In this document: positions 42,939 through 55,245 of the stretch, piece by piece
Layout: every line of letters begins with the position of its first letter
How positions within the stretch are numbered: position 1 is the first letter of the stretch
From: Rhodocollybia butyracea
Taxonomy: Eukaryota; Basidiomycota; Agaricomycetes; Agaricales; Omphalotaceae
Reading direction: 5' to 3'
Assembly: GCA_015501585.1 (NCBI GenBank)
Contig: JADNRY010000001.1
Coordinates: 930,001 to 994,000 of the forward strand
Length of the DNA: 64,000 bases
The notes under the pieces: model-generated
Seen by the model: the letters and a program-made list of their open reading frames with translations, nothing else
Databases searched by the model: none
What the model was told of the DNA's origin: nothing
Program-made: the position numbers and the translations under genes

Positions 42939-44253
42939 ATGTCCATCCCTCAACTTCCTCCTGAAATCTATGATCTGTTCATCGACCAACTATTTGATTC
43001 CAGCCGCGATCTCAAAAGCTGCTGCCTTGTATCCAAATCCTGGCTTCCTCGTAGCAGAAAACATCTATTTTACCATGTCCTTGTGACACGCTTCTTTCTG
43101 CGGGCCCGGAACCCATCAGAGCTTATCGATACAGAGGACGCATTTCGAGCCTCATTTCACAGTGTATTTCAGCTGCCAGGTATCGCCCTTTGTGTTCAAA
43201 GGCTTTCGCTTGGGGACGGAGAACGAACTTTGAACGATGACTCTGATGATGCAACACTTGGTGTCGGTCATACAGCTCTTCCCATTTCCTCAGTTCAACA
43301 ACTTGCATCCTTCCAGAATATCCGCTCTCTCACACTCAATTGGTTTATACTGAGTGCCTTCGGCTCGCCCTTCAGTGTATTTGAAGCATTCTCAATACTC
43401 TTACACAACTGGAGCACTTGAAAAGTCCGGTGGGTAGCTGTTCATAAAGACAATGCCGGGGATACCAACGATTTCTTTGGCGCGTTGGCTGCTCGCTGCG
43501 CATTGCTGAAAACACTGTGCATCGAGCATCTGATCTATCCAGCACTATTTGATAGACGGGACCAGATACTGTATCGCAAGGTTATCGATTCATGGCAGGT
43601 GCGACGGGCAGGAAGTCTCGCTGCAAGGTCGATCCCACTAAAGAGCTTAGTTCTGTCCGACACAAGCACTGCCGTGGTGGAAAATATTATCCTGGTCGCT
43701 GGGTGCTTCAATACAATGCTGCTTGAGCGTATCCTCATCCTTGGAACCCAGCTCTATCTCCTTGCACCGTATGATCTCTGCAGCCTCACGCATCTTACCT
43801 TGAAGGCGGACCCTTTGGAGGAGGGTGAGGTGAAATACTCAATTCTACTGGTTCTCGCTGACCGAATATTGAGCAGACATCCCATTGAACTCACCGACGG
43901 TATTGATTCCTTCCCTCAAGCACTTGCAGTTTGTTGTAAAATCGTCGAGACAAATAACATCACTCTTTAAAGCTGTCCGCACAGTCATACGAATTTCGAG
44001 CGATTCATATGACTGGAGCGAACAGGTGGATCTGCATATTGAGGGTCCTGACGACCTTTTTTACGACATCAGTGGGTGGCTCGAATATGGATGTAGAGCT
44101 CAATCAATTTCTCATACTGACTGCGAGTCGATCGTTACCTTGGCTTCGAACTGTGACAATCAACCAAGAACCGGCAGTTTTGTGGGCACAGTTCCCAAAG
44201 TCCGCTGCTTCAGGAATTTTGATGAGTGGAAGAGCCAATTTCTGGTGGGATGA
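42939..44253 (+). pseudogene. F-box protein gene, frame interrupted
   Basis: Starts MSIPQLPPEIYDLFIDQLF then LKSCCLVSKSWLPRSRKHL, a clear F-box (residues ~3-45) as in the large agaric F-box families. The frame runs to a TGA at 43419-43421, after which the same frame continues open (WVAVHKDNAGDTNDFFGAL, ARCALLKTLCIEHLIYPA) to 43970. Near 43890-43920 coding character moves to another frame (IPSLKHLQFVVKSSRQITS), which ends at 44253. So there is one stop and one frameshift. An unrecognised intron could explain the second change. F-box proteins recruit substrates to SCF ligases; this copy is probably inactive or mis-sequenced. Confidence 0.62.
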
Positions 44254-44551
44254 TAATTACTGGTAACTTAAGAGTTCGATACCGCACCATGTTATGTAAA
44301 TATTTTTCTCACTTGGAAGTCTCATACCCGTTATACGTCTCCCATGACAGACACAATCTGGACACAGCACGCACGCAAGTCGTGATGTGAGCGGGGACAC
44401 TTCATGTCGACTCAATATCGGCCCGGATAGGCGCCCATGTCTACTTATTGCGTTTTCTTTCCTTTTATTCGTCAATAGTGCTGCTTAATCTTGCTGTAAC
44501 TCTGCGTGGAAAAGCTTTCATCTCCACCAAAAGGCCTGTACCTCGACAACA
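44254..44551. other. Upstream region of GTR2
   Basis: 298 bp without a gene; pyrimidine-rich TTTCTTTCCTTTTATTCG at about 44455 may mark the transcription start of GTR2. Confidence 0.4.
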
Positions 44552-46453
44552 ATGTCAGACGGCGTCGCTAGAACCAAAATTCTGCTTCTCGGATTGCGCA
44601 GAAGTGGTAAAACTTCCATCCAACAGGTTCTTTTTCAATGACATGATACCGAAGGAGACCTTTTATCTGGATGCAACTATGAGGACCGTGAAACATACCT
44701 ATGAGTGAGCATTTCGTGCTACTTGACAAGATTTATGCTTACGGATCCCCTATAGTACCGTTATACCGCTTGAAATATGGGACTGTCCAGGAAATATTAC
44801 CGTCGAAACCCTCGGTGCTCCACTTTCCGTGTTTTCCACTGTCGTGTTTGTCATTGACATCCGGGTGCGTTTACTGTTGAACTTTGTTCGAGTCGTCTGA
44901 CAAACACACAGGATCTCTATAACCAACCTATATCCCGCCTCGTAGAATTCATTGTCGCCGCTTATCACCAAAATCCTTCACTCAACTTTGAGATATTCGT
45001 CCATAAAGCCGAAAAGCTCCAAGAGGACGAGAAAATCGAAAATTTCCGACAGATAAATGAGCGCGTTATGGATAGATTGGTGGACGTAACTCCTCCAACA
45101 TCGAACTCTAATTCGCCGAATATTCCTGGTCCACATAATTCGGGTTCGGGTTCGGACTTGGATTTCACGGACTTTGTTGAACAACAGATGGTCATGAACT
45201 TTCATCTCACCTCGATCTTTGACCATTCGTTGCACCAGGCATTTAGCAGTGTGCTGCAGAGGTTAATCACATCATTGGAGTATTTGAGAGCTTGTTGAAT
45301 ACTTATTGTGCGGTGTGTTTTTTGACCATTCTTATAGCTTCGAACACTTCCTGGATTATCGATCATACGCTGACTATTTTGTATGTAGAATTCCCAAGCA
45401 TTCAAGGTTTTTTCTCTTTGATGCTCGATCTCGACTGTATGTCGCCACCGACCACTCCCCTGTCGATGCTACGACACATAATCTATGTTGTGATAATCTG
45501 GCGATGCTGAATGCCTTCGGAGGTTGTACAGGTGAGCATCTCTTTTCTGTACTCTAGTGTCATATAAGTACAAATTAAAATCCTATCTATCCACCCATGG
45601 GGTCATCAATTTGCATTGATATCTTATTGACCGATGTCACAGGTCCGCATCAGCCAGCCCTCCTCGTCGAAGACGGGGAAATCCCGACCCTAGGGCTACT
45701 ACTTCCAACACTGAGCTACCAGCTGCTCCTACACCTCCCCCTTCGGCTGCAAGTTTTGGCGAGAACTCGTTTGGTCTTTCTGGTGCCGCCTCACCAGTTT
45801 CTTCGTCGCGGCCCCATTCCCCTATAGTTCCAGCGACGCCTACGGCAGTCTCACAAACTCTACGTATGGATGCCTCTCGCACCACCTCGCTCCCAACCTC
45901 TACCTCGACCATGACGACCTCCTCGTCAGCTTCATCTTCTAATCTTGCTCAGAGTCCAGCTGCACTCCAACGATCACTGTCACAACCCAAACCACATCGT
46001 CTCACCACGCCCAAGACCTTTTTTACCCGTCTGGAGCGACTTCCTTCGTCCTTCGTCCTCGCTGATATCAATGCCAGGACGACCATAATGTGGCATTTGC
46101 TAACATCGGCGGAGAGTATAGTAGAGGAACTGGGATTAGAGGATGTAATCAAATCGAGGTCAGACATGGATATGCGCGAAGATGAGGATGAGAGCGAGCC
46201 ATCGTCTGTGTTGAAGTTGAACACATCTAATCCGCCGGTGACGGTGACGACGCCGAACAGCAACACCAATTCTTCTTTCTCGACGTACCCAAACCCAACA
46301 CTTATTTTACTCATCCTTCTTCCGACATCGGTGTTTGAGACTCGGAGAGGGTTGATTGAACTAAATGCTGTTTTGGTGAGGGAAGGCGTGCAGGAGATTA
46401 TTGATGTTGAGAGGGAGGCAAGGGGAACGAGGAGAGGTGCTATCAGAGCGTGA
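44552..46453 (+). CDS. GTR2: Rag GTPase of the RagC/Gtr2 type
   Basis: ATG at 44552: MSDGVARTKILLLGLRRSGK. The P-loop GLRRSGKTS is of RagC/D/Gtr2 type. Switch region ETFYLDATMRTVKHTYE, then after an intron IPLEIWDCPGNITVETL (G3) and TVVFVIDIRD; a nucleotide-binding VHKAEKL takes the HKxD place. The C-terminal roadblock-like domain starts FLDYRSYADYFVCRIPK, FFLFDARSRLYVATDHSPV and NLCCDNLAMLNAFGG. The next acceptor (CATCAG at ~45650) opens a ~110-residue Ser/Pro/Thr-rich insert (SPPRRRRGNPDPRATTS). The domain then resumes: SSFVLADINARTTIMWHLL and LLPTSVFETRRGLIELNAV. The stop is at 46451. Gtr1-Gtr2 dimers on the vacuole pass amino-acid signals to TORC1. The insert is absent from yeast Gtr2. 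Confidence 0.86.
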
Positions 46454-47459
46454 GGGAGTGAGGCGGAAAGCCGCTGATGCTTAAACTTCAACGGCAAGAG
46501 GTCCTGTACAATAAATGGTGTACTTTAGCTTGGACATGGAGGATAAGATAGATAAGAGGAGGACGAAGTGTTCTCCACATAGCCAAGCGAGGCAGATCTA
46601 TCCTCGTAAGTCTTTACCGTCTCATATCCGATTGCTTATTACTAACGGATCGATAGTATCTTATCTTGTTGCTGTGTACTTTGCAAAACGCCTACCGAAC
46701 TCGTATAGCTTTCACTAAATCGGTTACTAGGCTACCGGATGGCTTCATCCTTGTCTTCTTCTATTCAACCTGCTCTTTGGCGTCTCCACACAGATCGATC
46801 TGTATCTCCTTTAGTCAAGTTCTTTGGGCTTCCCATTCCTCCTGGCCTCTTCCGAATGAATTTCATCGAGTGTCCTTCGGACAATTCGGATACTACTCGA
46901 ATGTAGTCGACGGCTTGAAATATGACGCGAAATTACTTTTGTTGTCTGTCATAACGCTAACAAGCAGCTCAAATCGGGCGACATAAGATGTTCGGGGTTG
47001 AGATGATGATTGAGCTGGCTAAAGATCCAAAGGAATCCGTCGCTGCACGAGTACCGCAGTGTCAGTTCTCTTGTTGCAGTAGCCACCATTGACGAACCAA
47101 CTTTCGTCAGTGAATCCAGTGTTACAAGCTTTCCCTGAGGAAAGCTTATAACTACAGCTTCTACATAATAAAACAATTTCGGATCTTATGTCACAGCCTG
47201 AATGTTTCACCATCACCTCCCGAAATCTACCTCCCGAAATCCAACTCCCGAAACCCAGCTATGTTACAAGAAGTAGTGTCTCAAAATGGTTACCGGAAGC
47301 CGACTGATGAAGAGTTCAATCATATGTTGACGACTCTGGTGCGTACAAACCTTAGGACGAACATCAGTCCGACCTAATGCCCAATCCGATGTCATTAGCT
47401 CCTGCAGTTTGACAATCCGATTTTGCCACTCCCAATGCGCATATTATGTGTCATTGTAG
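46454..47459. other. Intergenic with one small ORF
   Basis: A 55-codon frame at 46739-46906 (MASSLSSSIQPALWRLHTD) has plausible composition but no homology I know and no visible downstream exon; it could be a remnant. Otherwise no gene. Confidence 0.3.
47217..47256. repeat. Short tandem repeat, CTCCCGAAA at 14-bp period
   Basis: CTCCCGAAA starts at 47217, 47231 and 47245, each followed by ATC or CCC. Three copies in non-coding DNA. Confidence 0.6.
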
Positions 47460-48664
47460 TCAAAGTCCTAGAGTCCGGCGTGGTCCTGGAGTCGGGATAG
47501 CCCGCTGAAGTAGTGCAAGCTTTCCCTTGAGTTCTTCAATTCGCTCCTCAATCTCCATCTGACGCTCAGTCTTTGCAGCGAAGCGTATGCTGCTGAGAGA
47601 TGTATCGGTTCCATTAGAGACATTGGTACCTTGTGTTGTTGTAAGACGGGAAGACTTCTTTACGACCGCTTTACGAGGAGGACGAGGGGTATGGTAGAAG
47701 TTTCTCGCCTCCGCCCAATCGTGGCGCCTTTGACTGGCATATCGATAGCAGAAAGTGGTCCTCTGGGTCGGGATTCCAGAACTTCCGAAGCAACCAAGAT
47801 CGGGATGGTGTTGGTGCGGAGTAGAAGAAAATGGATATAACGGATGTCGGTTGTTTGGAACTGAAGAGGATTTGCGCGCCTTCTACGTAGCAAAAAGAAC
47901 ATGACGAAAAGACCAATAACAACCAGTAGCACGGCCCTAAGGTTGTCGCGACGATGACGGCAGTCGAACTATGTCTACAAAAATGCGGGTTGTATAAGTT
48001 TATGCAGCACGTATCTAGTATTATGTTCTAACCCTGGATGTTTATCGTGGCCGTGGCCAGTACTATTGCTACTGTTTTTCGATTCGACCTGGAATTGAGG
48101 TGTGACTGCCAAATAATTATAGGAAGGCATCAGTTCATGAGATCAATATGGTAAAAGCGTTAGCATACTGCGCGTGATGTTGGGATACATTCAGATTATG
48201 TTGGACGGCCATTGCAGCAAACCCTCTAGTCAGGGAGTAAGGAGTGTTGTTCACAAATCGTTAGCTACTCACCCAGCTTCGCTGAAGTTAAGAGTGAACG
48301 TTCCATTGGTAGAATTTCCCCTATTGATAGGTTTCGTGTATTCGAGGGAATTGGTTTGGTTCTTCAGCGCGCCACGAGGAACTTGGAAGGATCGGACTTA
48401 TTGCTCGACCAGTGAAAGGTCACATTTGAATCGTCGAGATATCATGCAACGGGTCACGAGAGTGATACAAGCTACCTGCGCCTGAAGTGCAAAAAGATCG
48501 TTGTCCTGAGTCAAATGAGAATTGCATATAGCATTGAGATAAGCTGATACGCAAAAAGAACGAACAAAAAACCCATTAGCCTTGGAAGGAGGCGGAGCGG
48601 AGAAAACGCTGCTCACTGTCGAAGTGAAGAGGAAGAAAGGACTAAGGGACGGGCAGTGCTTCAT
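47460..48664 (-). pseudogene. Secreted/single-pass membrane protein with coiled tail, decayed
   Basis: Minus-strand gene with coding character in pieces. It starts MKHCPSLSPFFLFTSTVSS then VFSAPPPSKANG, a signal peptide (48664). An ectodomain piece reads SNVTFHWSSNKSDPSKFLV and LKNQTNSLEYTKPINRGNS (Kre9/Knh1-like style), then AVTPQFQVESKNSSNSTGH and STAVIVATTL; the membrane segment AVLLVVIGLFVMFFLLRRRR is reached only by changing frame at GGGCC (47936). The cytoplasmic tail is clear: TTTQGTNVSNGTDTSLSSI, then a coiled coil KTERQMEIEERIEELKGKL and TPGPRRTLGL ending TGA at 47460. At least two frame changes (about 48380 and 47936) remain after allowing introns. The type is common in agarics; the function is unknown. 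Confidence 0.5.
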
Positions 48665-49630
48665 ATGATCATCCAGGTTGAGATATACAGCTTGAGATAC
48701 AGCGTTACTGTACTACATGGAGCTAATGATCAGCGGGTTCATGAAAGCAGGCGAATGTTGCCCGAATGATATCATTGTTGCCAACTTGAGATGATCGTCG
48801 GTTAGCAGAACTTAGCACAAAGAGCTGTCGACGACTTGGACGATGGCAGATGAAGGTGGGATGCATCAATCTTTAGGTTGCCCACTGGTGTAATGTACCA
48901 ACAACTTTTTGTTTGCAACCAACTGATCATCACTGCAAAGTATGCAACTTGGAGCCTGAAGCTGAAGACTGGAAGCTTGAATGCTAACTAACCTGACTCT
49001 GACCTCAGTTACGCTTCTCGCTCAGCAAGCCTGTGAATTTACGTCTTTTGACCTGTGTCGAATCAAAACCTCCATATGTTATAATGTGGCCACCTGAAAA
49101 ATTACCGTACGTATAAACTACTGGGTAAGACAAGGGTAAGAGCTCATAGATAGTTTAGACACAAGGTTTTCATCAAGAAATCAGCGGTGATACTCTTTGG
49201 TCCTGGTCTGACATTAGAAGTTCACTTTCGAAAGAGGTGTTTATGCGACTCCTTGCTCACCATCGATATAGGATGACTCGGAGCGGCCGAGGTTATCAAG
49301 AATAGTCCATAAGGACCGTTCAATGAAGCCAAATTCTCGAGTGAGTTAAGGTAGCATAGATTTAGCCCATCACTAGATTTACATAAGTTCATCATACTAT
49401 AGGAGGATCCAAGTCAAAAATATTACTACAGATGTGCTGGATTTACATCTTCTATCATTGTGATTCCTAACGTGAGACGCGTATCTGTCATGTGACTAAT
49501 AAAATTTGGCACGCCACGACTCACGAGCCGTCACATCGCACGTGGTGTTCCCTCACTCCAAAGCTCCGCTTTAAAATTTGTTTAAGTCGCTTTAGGTTTG
49601 TTTAGAACCCCCACCGGAAACCCCTGCGAC
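48665..49630. other. No gene seen
   Basis: About 1 kb of mixed composition. CTTGGAGCCTGAAGCTGAAGACTGGAAGCTTGAATGC (around 48950) has short internal repeats. No coding signal. Confidence 0.35.
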
Positions 49631-50534
49631 ATGTCTGGTCTCCTGTCCACGGTAAAGATTTTTGTAGTAATTGCATGAAAGTTCTTGGAAGGGATAATCT
49701 ACGAACTTGCGGTCAATGTCGGTCAGTTTTTTTCAGGTTTTTTTTGCAACTCGAAGATTTCCGTGTGATGTTAAAGTTGCTTGTGATATCAACAGGTTCG
49801 TTAGATACTGTTCGAGAGGATGTCAACGGGCTGCCTGGTCCACGCATAAAAGTTTGCAATGCCACCCGCGATCTTCGTGAAGCCACGGCTACGATAGAGA
49901 CGTACACTCGGCCAATGAGAGACTGTCAAAGTGGATCAATGCGTGGAGGATGTCTTTAACTAGCTGGTATGTCTGCTTTATATCTCTCCCGATAACAGTT
50001 AACATTTACTTTGAGGTCTCTTTGGGCGTTGGCTCCCAACGCATCAGAAAAAGACAAGCTCTCAACACATTGGTACGTTCGATTGGACTGCAAGCCGCCT
50101 TGACATCTAACACTTTCCTTCGAGTTTTACTCTCAGACTTGAAGACGTTCAGATGGTCTTCACCGGCCCAATTGTTCAGGGTAAATTGCTACTCTTTCCA
50201 ACACTGCCATAACTTACTATCTCGTACTTTCCAGCTCGCTGAGGTTGGCGTATTACCTCGCACACGCATATACGAGCTGCTCCAAGAGGAGGATGTTGCA
50301 CAACATCAAATCGACAACTTTGTGGGTGATGTACGCGGCGACCACACGGTTCAGATTGTAGTCTTTTCCCCGGGTTTTCTCCGCTTTGTGTATTTCTCAA
50401 TACGAGATATTGCCGATCGTCAAGCGAAAGAACTGGATGAAGTAAAGATAAGGATACGAGATGGTGTGCCTCTTGCGCTGCAACAATCGGTGGAAGCAGG
50501 CAATCGTGAGTCTGTTACATACACACTATTATGA
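49631..50534 (+). CDS. Hypothetical protein, exon structure uncertain
   Basis: Not recognised. A start MSGLLST before a GTAAAG donor (49631) may belong to later coding-like pieces: GSLDTVREDVNGLPGPRI, KVCNATRDLREATATIET, then LNTLVRSIGLQAALTSNTF and LAEVGVLPRTRIYELLQEE, VAQHQIDNFVGDVRGDHTV and RDIADRQAKELDEVKIRI. Composition is protein-like and intron signals (TTTCAG, TTCCAG) separate the pieces, but no domain is evident and the joins are not secured. It could be a lineage-specific gene or a fragment. Confidence 0.35.
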
Positions 50535-51053
50535 TACTACTTATGTTGCTTTTACAGTTCTGGGGCATAAAGCGTATCTGACTTTCATAGCAGCTCAAGC
50601 TATAGCTGATGGCGTCGCATGAAGTCTAGCTGAAGAACTCTCTTGCCAATACTGAATGAAATACATATCACATTTGCGCAGGAATTCTGAATCTCTGAAA
50701 GGCAGTCTGGTTATCAGTAATGAATTATTAATCTACTACTTACACAATGTTGGATCCAAATTTCTAACTATACCTACATACATCTCTATGTACCAGCTTC
50801 ATAGATACCTATCGAACACGTATTATCTTCACAGATATCGAACACATATTATACAGCGCCTAACACTTATCAGTTCCTCACGCCTTAGTACTGAGTTTTA
50901 CTTATGAACGTGGTATAACTTAACAGGATTTATTTCATTGAAAAAGAAACTCGAGGCCAAACCCGAGCCAAACTGATAGTTAGTAGGACTGAAGGCTGTT
51001 CGCTTCCGTCTCGTGACCACTTTACGCGTGGATTGCTCACCACTGATCTCACA
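50535..51053. other. Intergenic, AT-rich
   Basis: Contains CAGATACC/ATCGAACACnTATTAT repeats (about 50800-50850: ATCGAACACGTATTATCTTCACAG and ATCGAACACATATTATACAG). No gene. Confidence 0.4.
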
Positions 51054-52875
51054 ATGCCTCTCTCAGATGCGGACATCGAAGAAGGCAAGTTTTCTGTGTC
51101 GTCTTACACGATAAATCATTCCGATCTCTTTCAGAGCACCGACATTTTGCTAATGTGGTGACAACCTTTCGGAGATATGTTGCTTATCATGTACGTCGTG
51201 CGATTCTTGAAGAGCGTGCCATTTTTATCCATCGCCCTGCACAGCTAGCGGCCAACAATCGACGCCGAAAAGACTTTTTCACGCTTCCCCAAACTGACCG
51301 AGAATTACTAGAAAAACTGGGATACAAGGAAAAATTGGATCAGGTGGATAAGGCAATACTGGTAAATGAACAATTTTTGAACAAGATCGTAGTCGATCCG
51401 GAGATTTTTGGAGGAGACAACGAGGGAGGTGATGCTCAGGATGATAATGACGATGGAAATCAAGAAGGAGATTCGAGCCTATCGAATGGTGAATACCACG
51501 GATTTTCTTCATCTTTCTTTTCTGACGTTTTCTCCTCTCACAGTAAGCGAAAGAGGGCATTCGCATTCGCATACCTCGCCATCTCGCTCTCATTCGCACT
51601 CACACTCCATCAACCTCACACACACTCTTCACAGAAGGCATACAAGCCCACAGAGTTCGACATGGACAAACTGAGAAGTACGTTGAAACAGTTCGTCAGG
51701 GATTGGAGTGAAGAAGGCAAGGAAGAGCGGGAGATGAGCTATGGCCCCATGAAGGAAGCGCTCCTGTCCCATTTTTCCGATATTCCGCAAGAGGAGAGGT
51801 AGTAAACACTGTTAATACTAATGCTTGTGCATTTCTGATGCCGAGGTTGCTTCCAGGAAAAACTTCCGTGTCCTGGTCCCTGGAGCAGGATTAGGTCGAC
51901 TGGCTTATGACGTGGCTAGCCTTGGTCAGTCTGAATCATCTCTTACTTTTACGTTGAAGCTTAGTCTCTCCAGGCTTCGCATGTCAGGGCAACGAGTTCT
52001 CGCATTATATGCTTCTCGCGTCGTTCTTGATCCTGAACAAGTATGCAGGATGGTTTTCGCCTACTACGTCTTTCTGAGCTACTCTTTCGTATCTAGGACC
52101 GAACGGCCGAACATGCACACAATATACCCTTACGTGCACACCTTCTCCAACCTCCCTGACCGCTCGTCGATGTTGCGGGCAGTGACAATTCCTGATGTTA
52201 TGCCAACCTTACCGCCTGGGTCGGCTTTTTCGTTGGTTGCCGGTGAGTTTATGTTTCCTCCTCCGTCTTCGACCTGGCTCAACGACAGAATAGGCGATTT
52301 CGAGGAAATTTATAACGGGGAATCTGATCCGAATGAGCCCCAGGCTGGACTATGGGACGCTATTCTGACCTGCTTCTTTATCGATACGGTACGTGAGACT
52401 CTTCATTTTTTACGCTCCTTCACTCACTAAACCTGCCTCTTCGTGCTCTTCTGTCCCTCGATTGGTTATAATCTTACTAGGCGAAGAACATTGTCAACTA
52501 TCTACGAATAATACACAACATACTTGCACCTGGAGGCGTCTGGATTAACCTTGGTTGGTGCTACTTTGTTATCAAGTGACCAGGTATAACAAATGATTCA
52601 TCATGGCAGGTCCCCTCTTGTGGCACTGGGAGAATAACAATACCAACGACCCTTCGGTTGAGCTGGATCTTGCGGAAGTGAAGGAACTGGCGAGAATGGT
52701 GGGCTTTCAAATTGAGGTAGGTATTTTCTCGCCTTCTCCCTCCTGCCTTTACTGAGAACTGCAACAAAAGAATGAACGCACCATTGACGCTACTTATACC
52801 ACAAATTCTAATGGGATGCTGGTATATACTTATCGGACGGCGTTTTGGACCGCAAGGAAAAAGATACTGTCTTAG
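51054..52875 (+). CDS. Carnosine N-methyltransferase homolog (N2227-like)
   Basis: SAM-dependent methyltransferase of the N2227/CARNMT1 family (yeast YNL092W). The ATG at 51054 gives [10 protein letters not shown], an intron, then [19 protein letters not shown] and [20 protein letters not shown] variable acidic and His/Ser-rich linker follows (51400-51640). The core reads [33 protein letters not shown], the SAM-binding [34 protein letters not shown] with [41 protein letters not shown] with [52 protein letters not shown] and the C-terminal [19 protein letters not shown] at 52873. The enzyme methylates carnosine in animals; in fungi, which lack carnosine, histidine-containing dipeptides or proteins are possible substrates. 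About eight introns, no breaks. Confidence 0.87.
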
Positions 52876-54862
52876 ACTGTGTACGACTCGCGCTCAGAGT
52901 AGGAGCGCAGGTCTACTCCGAATAGTAATGAAAGTTGGCGATTCGAAGTGCGTGTAACATGACGTAGTCACCACCTTAGAGTCCTCTTCCAGTAATCACT
53001 GTCAAAGATCCAGATGTTCGCTTTCTCGTGAATTTGGCACTTGTCGGATCCTCTCGTGTACAAATTGTTATACAGCTTGTCGGCCAGCACTGTAGTCTGT
53101 CAGGGGTAGCTCACTCGCCACAGGAATGACCAGCTCAGCTTCCACGCATATGTCTATATCTTCAAGGAATGACCTGGGAGGTATGAATCAGTTGGATTTT
53201 TACTACGCATTTACGGAGTTCTGTTTAGGAAGCTCGTTGACTTGCATAAACGTGTATTGGTTAGCGATTTGACTCTTGAGCTCGAACTCAGAAAGCAATT
53301 CATTTTCCCCAAATAACTCAAGTTCAACATACTCCTCAGATGATCATCCCAACTCCTCCTCGGATGATAATCTGAGTTCAACCTCGTCTTCAGATGACTC
53401 CAGCTCCTCCTCCAGATGATGATGCAAGTTCAATCCCATCCACAGATGATATCCCGGCTCTTCCTCTGATGATGATTTAAGTTCAATCCCATCCTCAGAT
53501 GATATCCCAGCTCTTCCTCTGATGGTGATTCAAGTCTATTCAAGTTCAATCTCATCCTCAGATGATAACCCCAGCTTTTTCTTGGATGACGATTCGAGTT
53601 CAAACCTAGTTGATAACTCTAACTCTTCCCAGCTCTTCCTCCTCCTCATGGGAATCGAAAGCTTCAGGGAGACATCTTGCTCAACAAAGGCCCTTGATCG
53701 ATTATCATCTTGGTAGCCGCCCGCGTACTTGAAAATGAATCGTGATTGGGCATAGCCTGAGGGATTTTTGTTGAGCTGCGAATCGCTGCATGGAACTTAC
53801 CACTACTAGTGGCAAGACTGGAGTACTCGAAGACGCCAACAGTAGTTCAAGTCGTACTAGTCGCATTTATGATAAAAACAGCCTGGTTGGATACCCTAGG
53901 TTCGTAGGGTTGTTGAGCCAGGGGCTGCAAACATATCTAAGAAGTTTGAGCATTGCACGTTCCAGTTCTCCGAATCGACTCTGTTGAGTTTCGGTACTCT
54001 TTCAGGGGTTCTGGTGAGCCGTATATCAAAATAGAGAACGTAAACCCGTCGAGTGCATGGACATGTCGTCGGTGACTCAACTCGCTTGATGCTATGAAGG
54101 TGCTTCTAAAGAGGTACGTGTCCTGTACTCGGAAGTTGCTAAGGATGGTGAGGGGTGCGGAGTAAGTTTCCAGTGATTTCGACTAACCTTTGTCGCTGAT
54201 AAAAGATCTCATGGTGCCAGTCACAGAGCTACGTGGACTCGTACCTTTGCTCGATCTGAAGCTACTTCTTGAAGCGACCAAATGAAACCGTTCCGTTAGG
54301 GTTCATCATCGTTGGCATCTGTTCATTGAACGTTCCAACAGATAGGAAAGATGGCGATTATGTATAGCAGCTGCCGAATCTGCACCGTCTTCGGAGCTGA
54401 AGCGCTGACCTGTGACCCACACACAATGAATAGGTACCTGTTTCAATCAGAAGCATCAACTTAGCTTCGTCATTTGCCCTCCGTCGGTTCAAGCGTTTGC
54501 TCTACTCCTAACCTCGCTCTTTATCTCCTTCTTCCTATCTCCTTCTTCCTGAGGAAAGTCCACAATGAATCACCCATATAGCGGGGCTGCCGGTTACATA
54601 TACGCCAATTGAGGTCCGTATGTTACCTATGCTCTTCCCGATGACCGCCAACTTTTTCCCCAAGCACGACCGCGACGATAGTTCGGAAATTGGCATCTAT
54701 GCCCACATGAAAAGCTTCATTCCTGTGCGCAAGACGTATCTGTTATCTTGATATTTCAATGACAACGAAAATAAGATCATATCTGACGAAAGTCGTCCAC
54801 CAACACCCACACAGTTTCCTTCCGCGCCCCGAACAACCCTTCCTTACTCTCTGGCTTCGTCG
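52876..54862. other. No secured gene; minisatellite and remnants
   Basis: Nearly 2 kb without a supported gene. A minisatellite lies at 53330-53640 (own entry). 53790-53987 is an open, Ser-rich frame without domain. The stretch near 54560-54740 (ATGAATCACCCATATAGCGG onward) has coding-like pieces in changing frames and could be a remnant. Confidence 0.35.
53330..53640. repeat. Imperfect ~53-bp minisatellite, Ser/Asp-rich if translated
   Basis: About five diverged units built on CTCAGATGATATCCCAGCTC, TTCCTCTGATGATGATT and CAAGTTCAATCCCATC. Successive GATGATATC/GATGATAAC landmarks start at 53445, 53498 and 53561, i.e. periods of 53 and 63 bp, the second with about 10 bp extra. Each unit reads as SSDD-type residues, but a period not divisible by three breaks the frame between units. 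Confidence 0.65.
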
Positions 54863-55245
54863 ATGAGTTCTCCCGTGTCCAGTCCGAAAAGCAAGAGGTT
54901 GTCTCTTCCATCACGGAAACGGGTCATGAAATGGGAGGTGCCTGAGATTCCTCCCGCGTCGAGCAGTGACCGAAGTACCGGAACATGGACTAGCAGAGGA
55001 ACCACATTTGAGCCAGTTAGGGCTCATTGGACGTCCGATATCAACCCTCAAGCAAGTTTCGTTGATTTCCGGGAGACGGAGCAGCGTATTCTACACTTTG
55101 AGAGAGGCACTCAAAGAGTGGAGGGTTGGGGTCGTAGATTGCAGGTGAGCCCACTGGTTTGCATGATTGACCTGGTATTTGACAAGTGATTCGACAGAGG
55201 CGGATTCGGAACGCTTTGCAGAAGCTACGAAGCTTATGGACATGA
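54863..55245 (+). CDS. Small basic hypothetical protein, 5' end uncertain
   Basis: Not recognised. From ATG 54863: MSSPVSSPKSKRLSLPSRK, KWEVPEIPPASSSDRSTGT, WTSDINPQASFVDFRETEQ and FERGTQRVEGWGRRLQ. A donor (GTGAGC at 55145) and acceptor (TCGACAG at ~55199) join a last exon RRIRNALQKLRSLWT ending TGA at 55243. The same frame is open upstream (PTPTQFPSAPRTTLP), so the start may be earlier. Basic and Ser-rich; function unknown. Confidence 0.42.

Noticed and set aside
46739..46906. 55-codon ORF as an independent gene
   Set aside because: Composition is plausible but there is no homology, no downstream exon and no upstream promoter sign; left as a remark.
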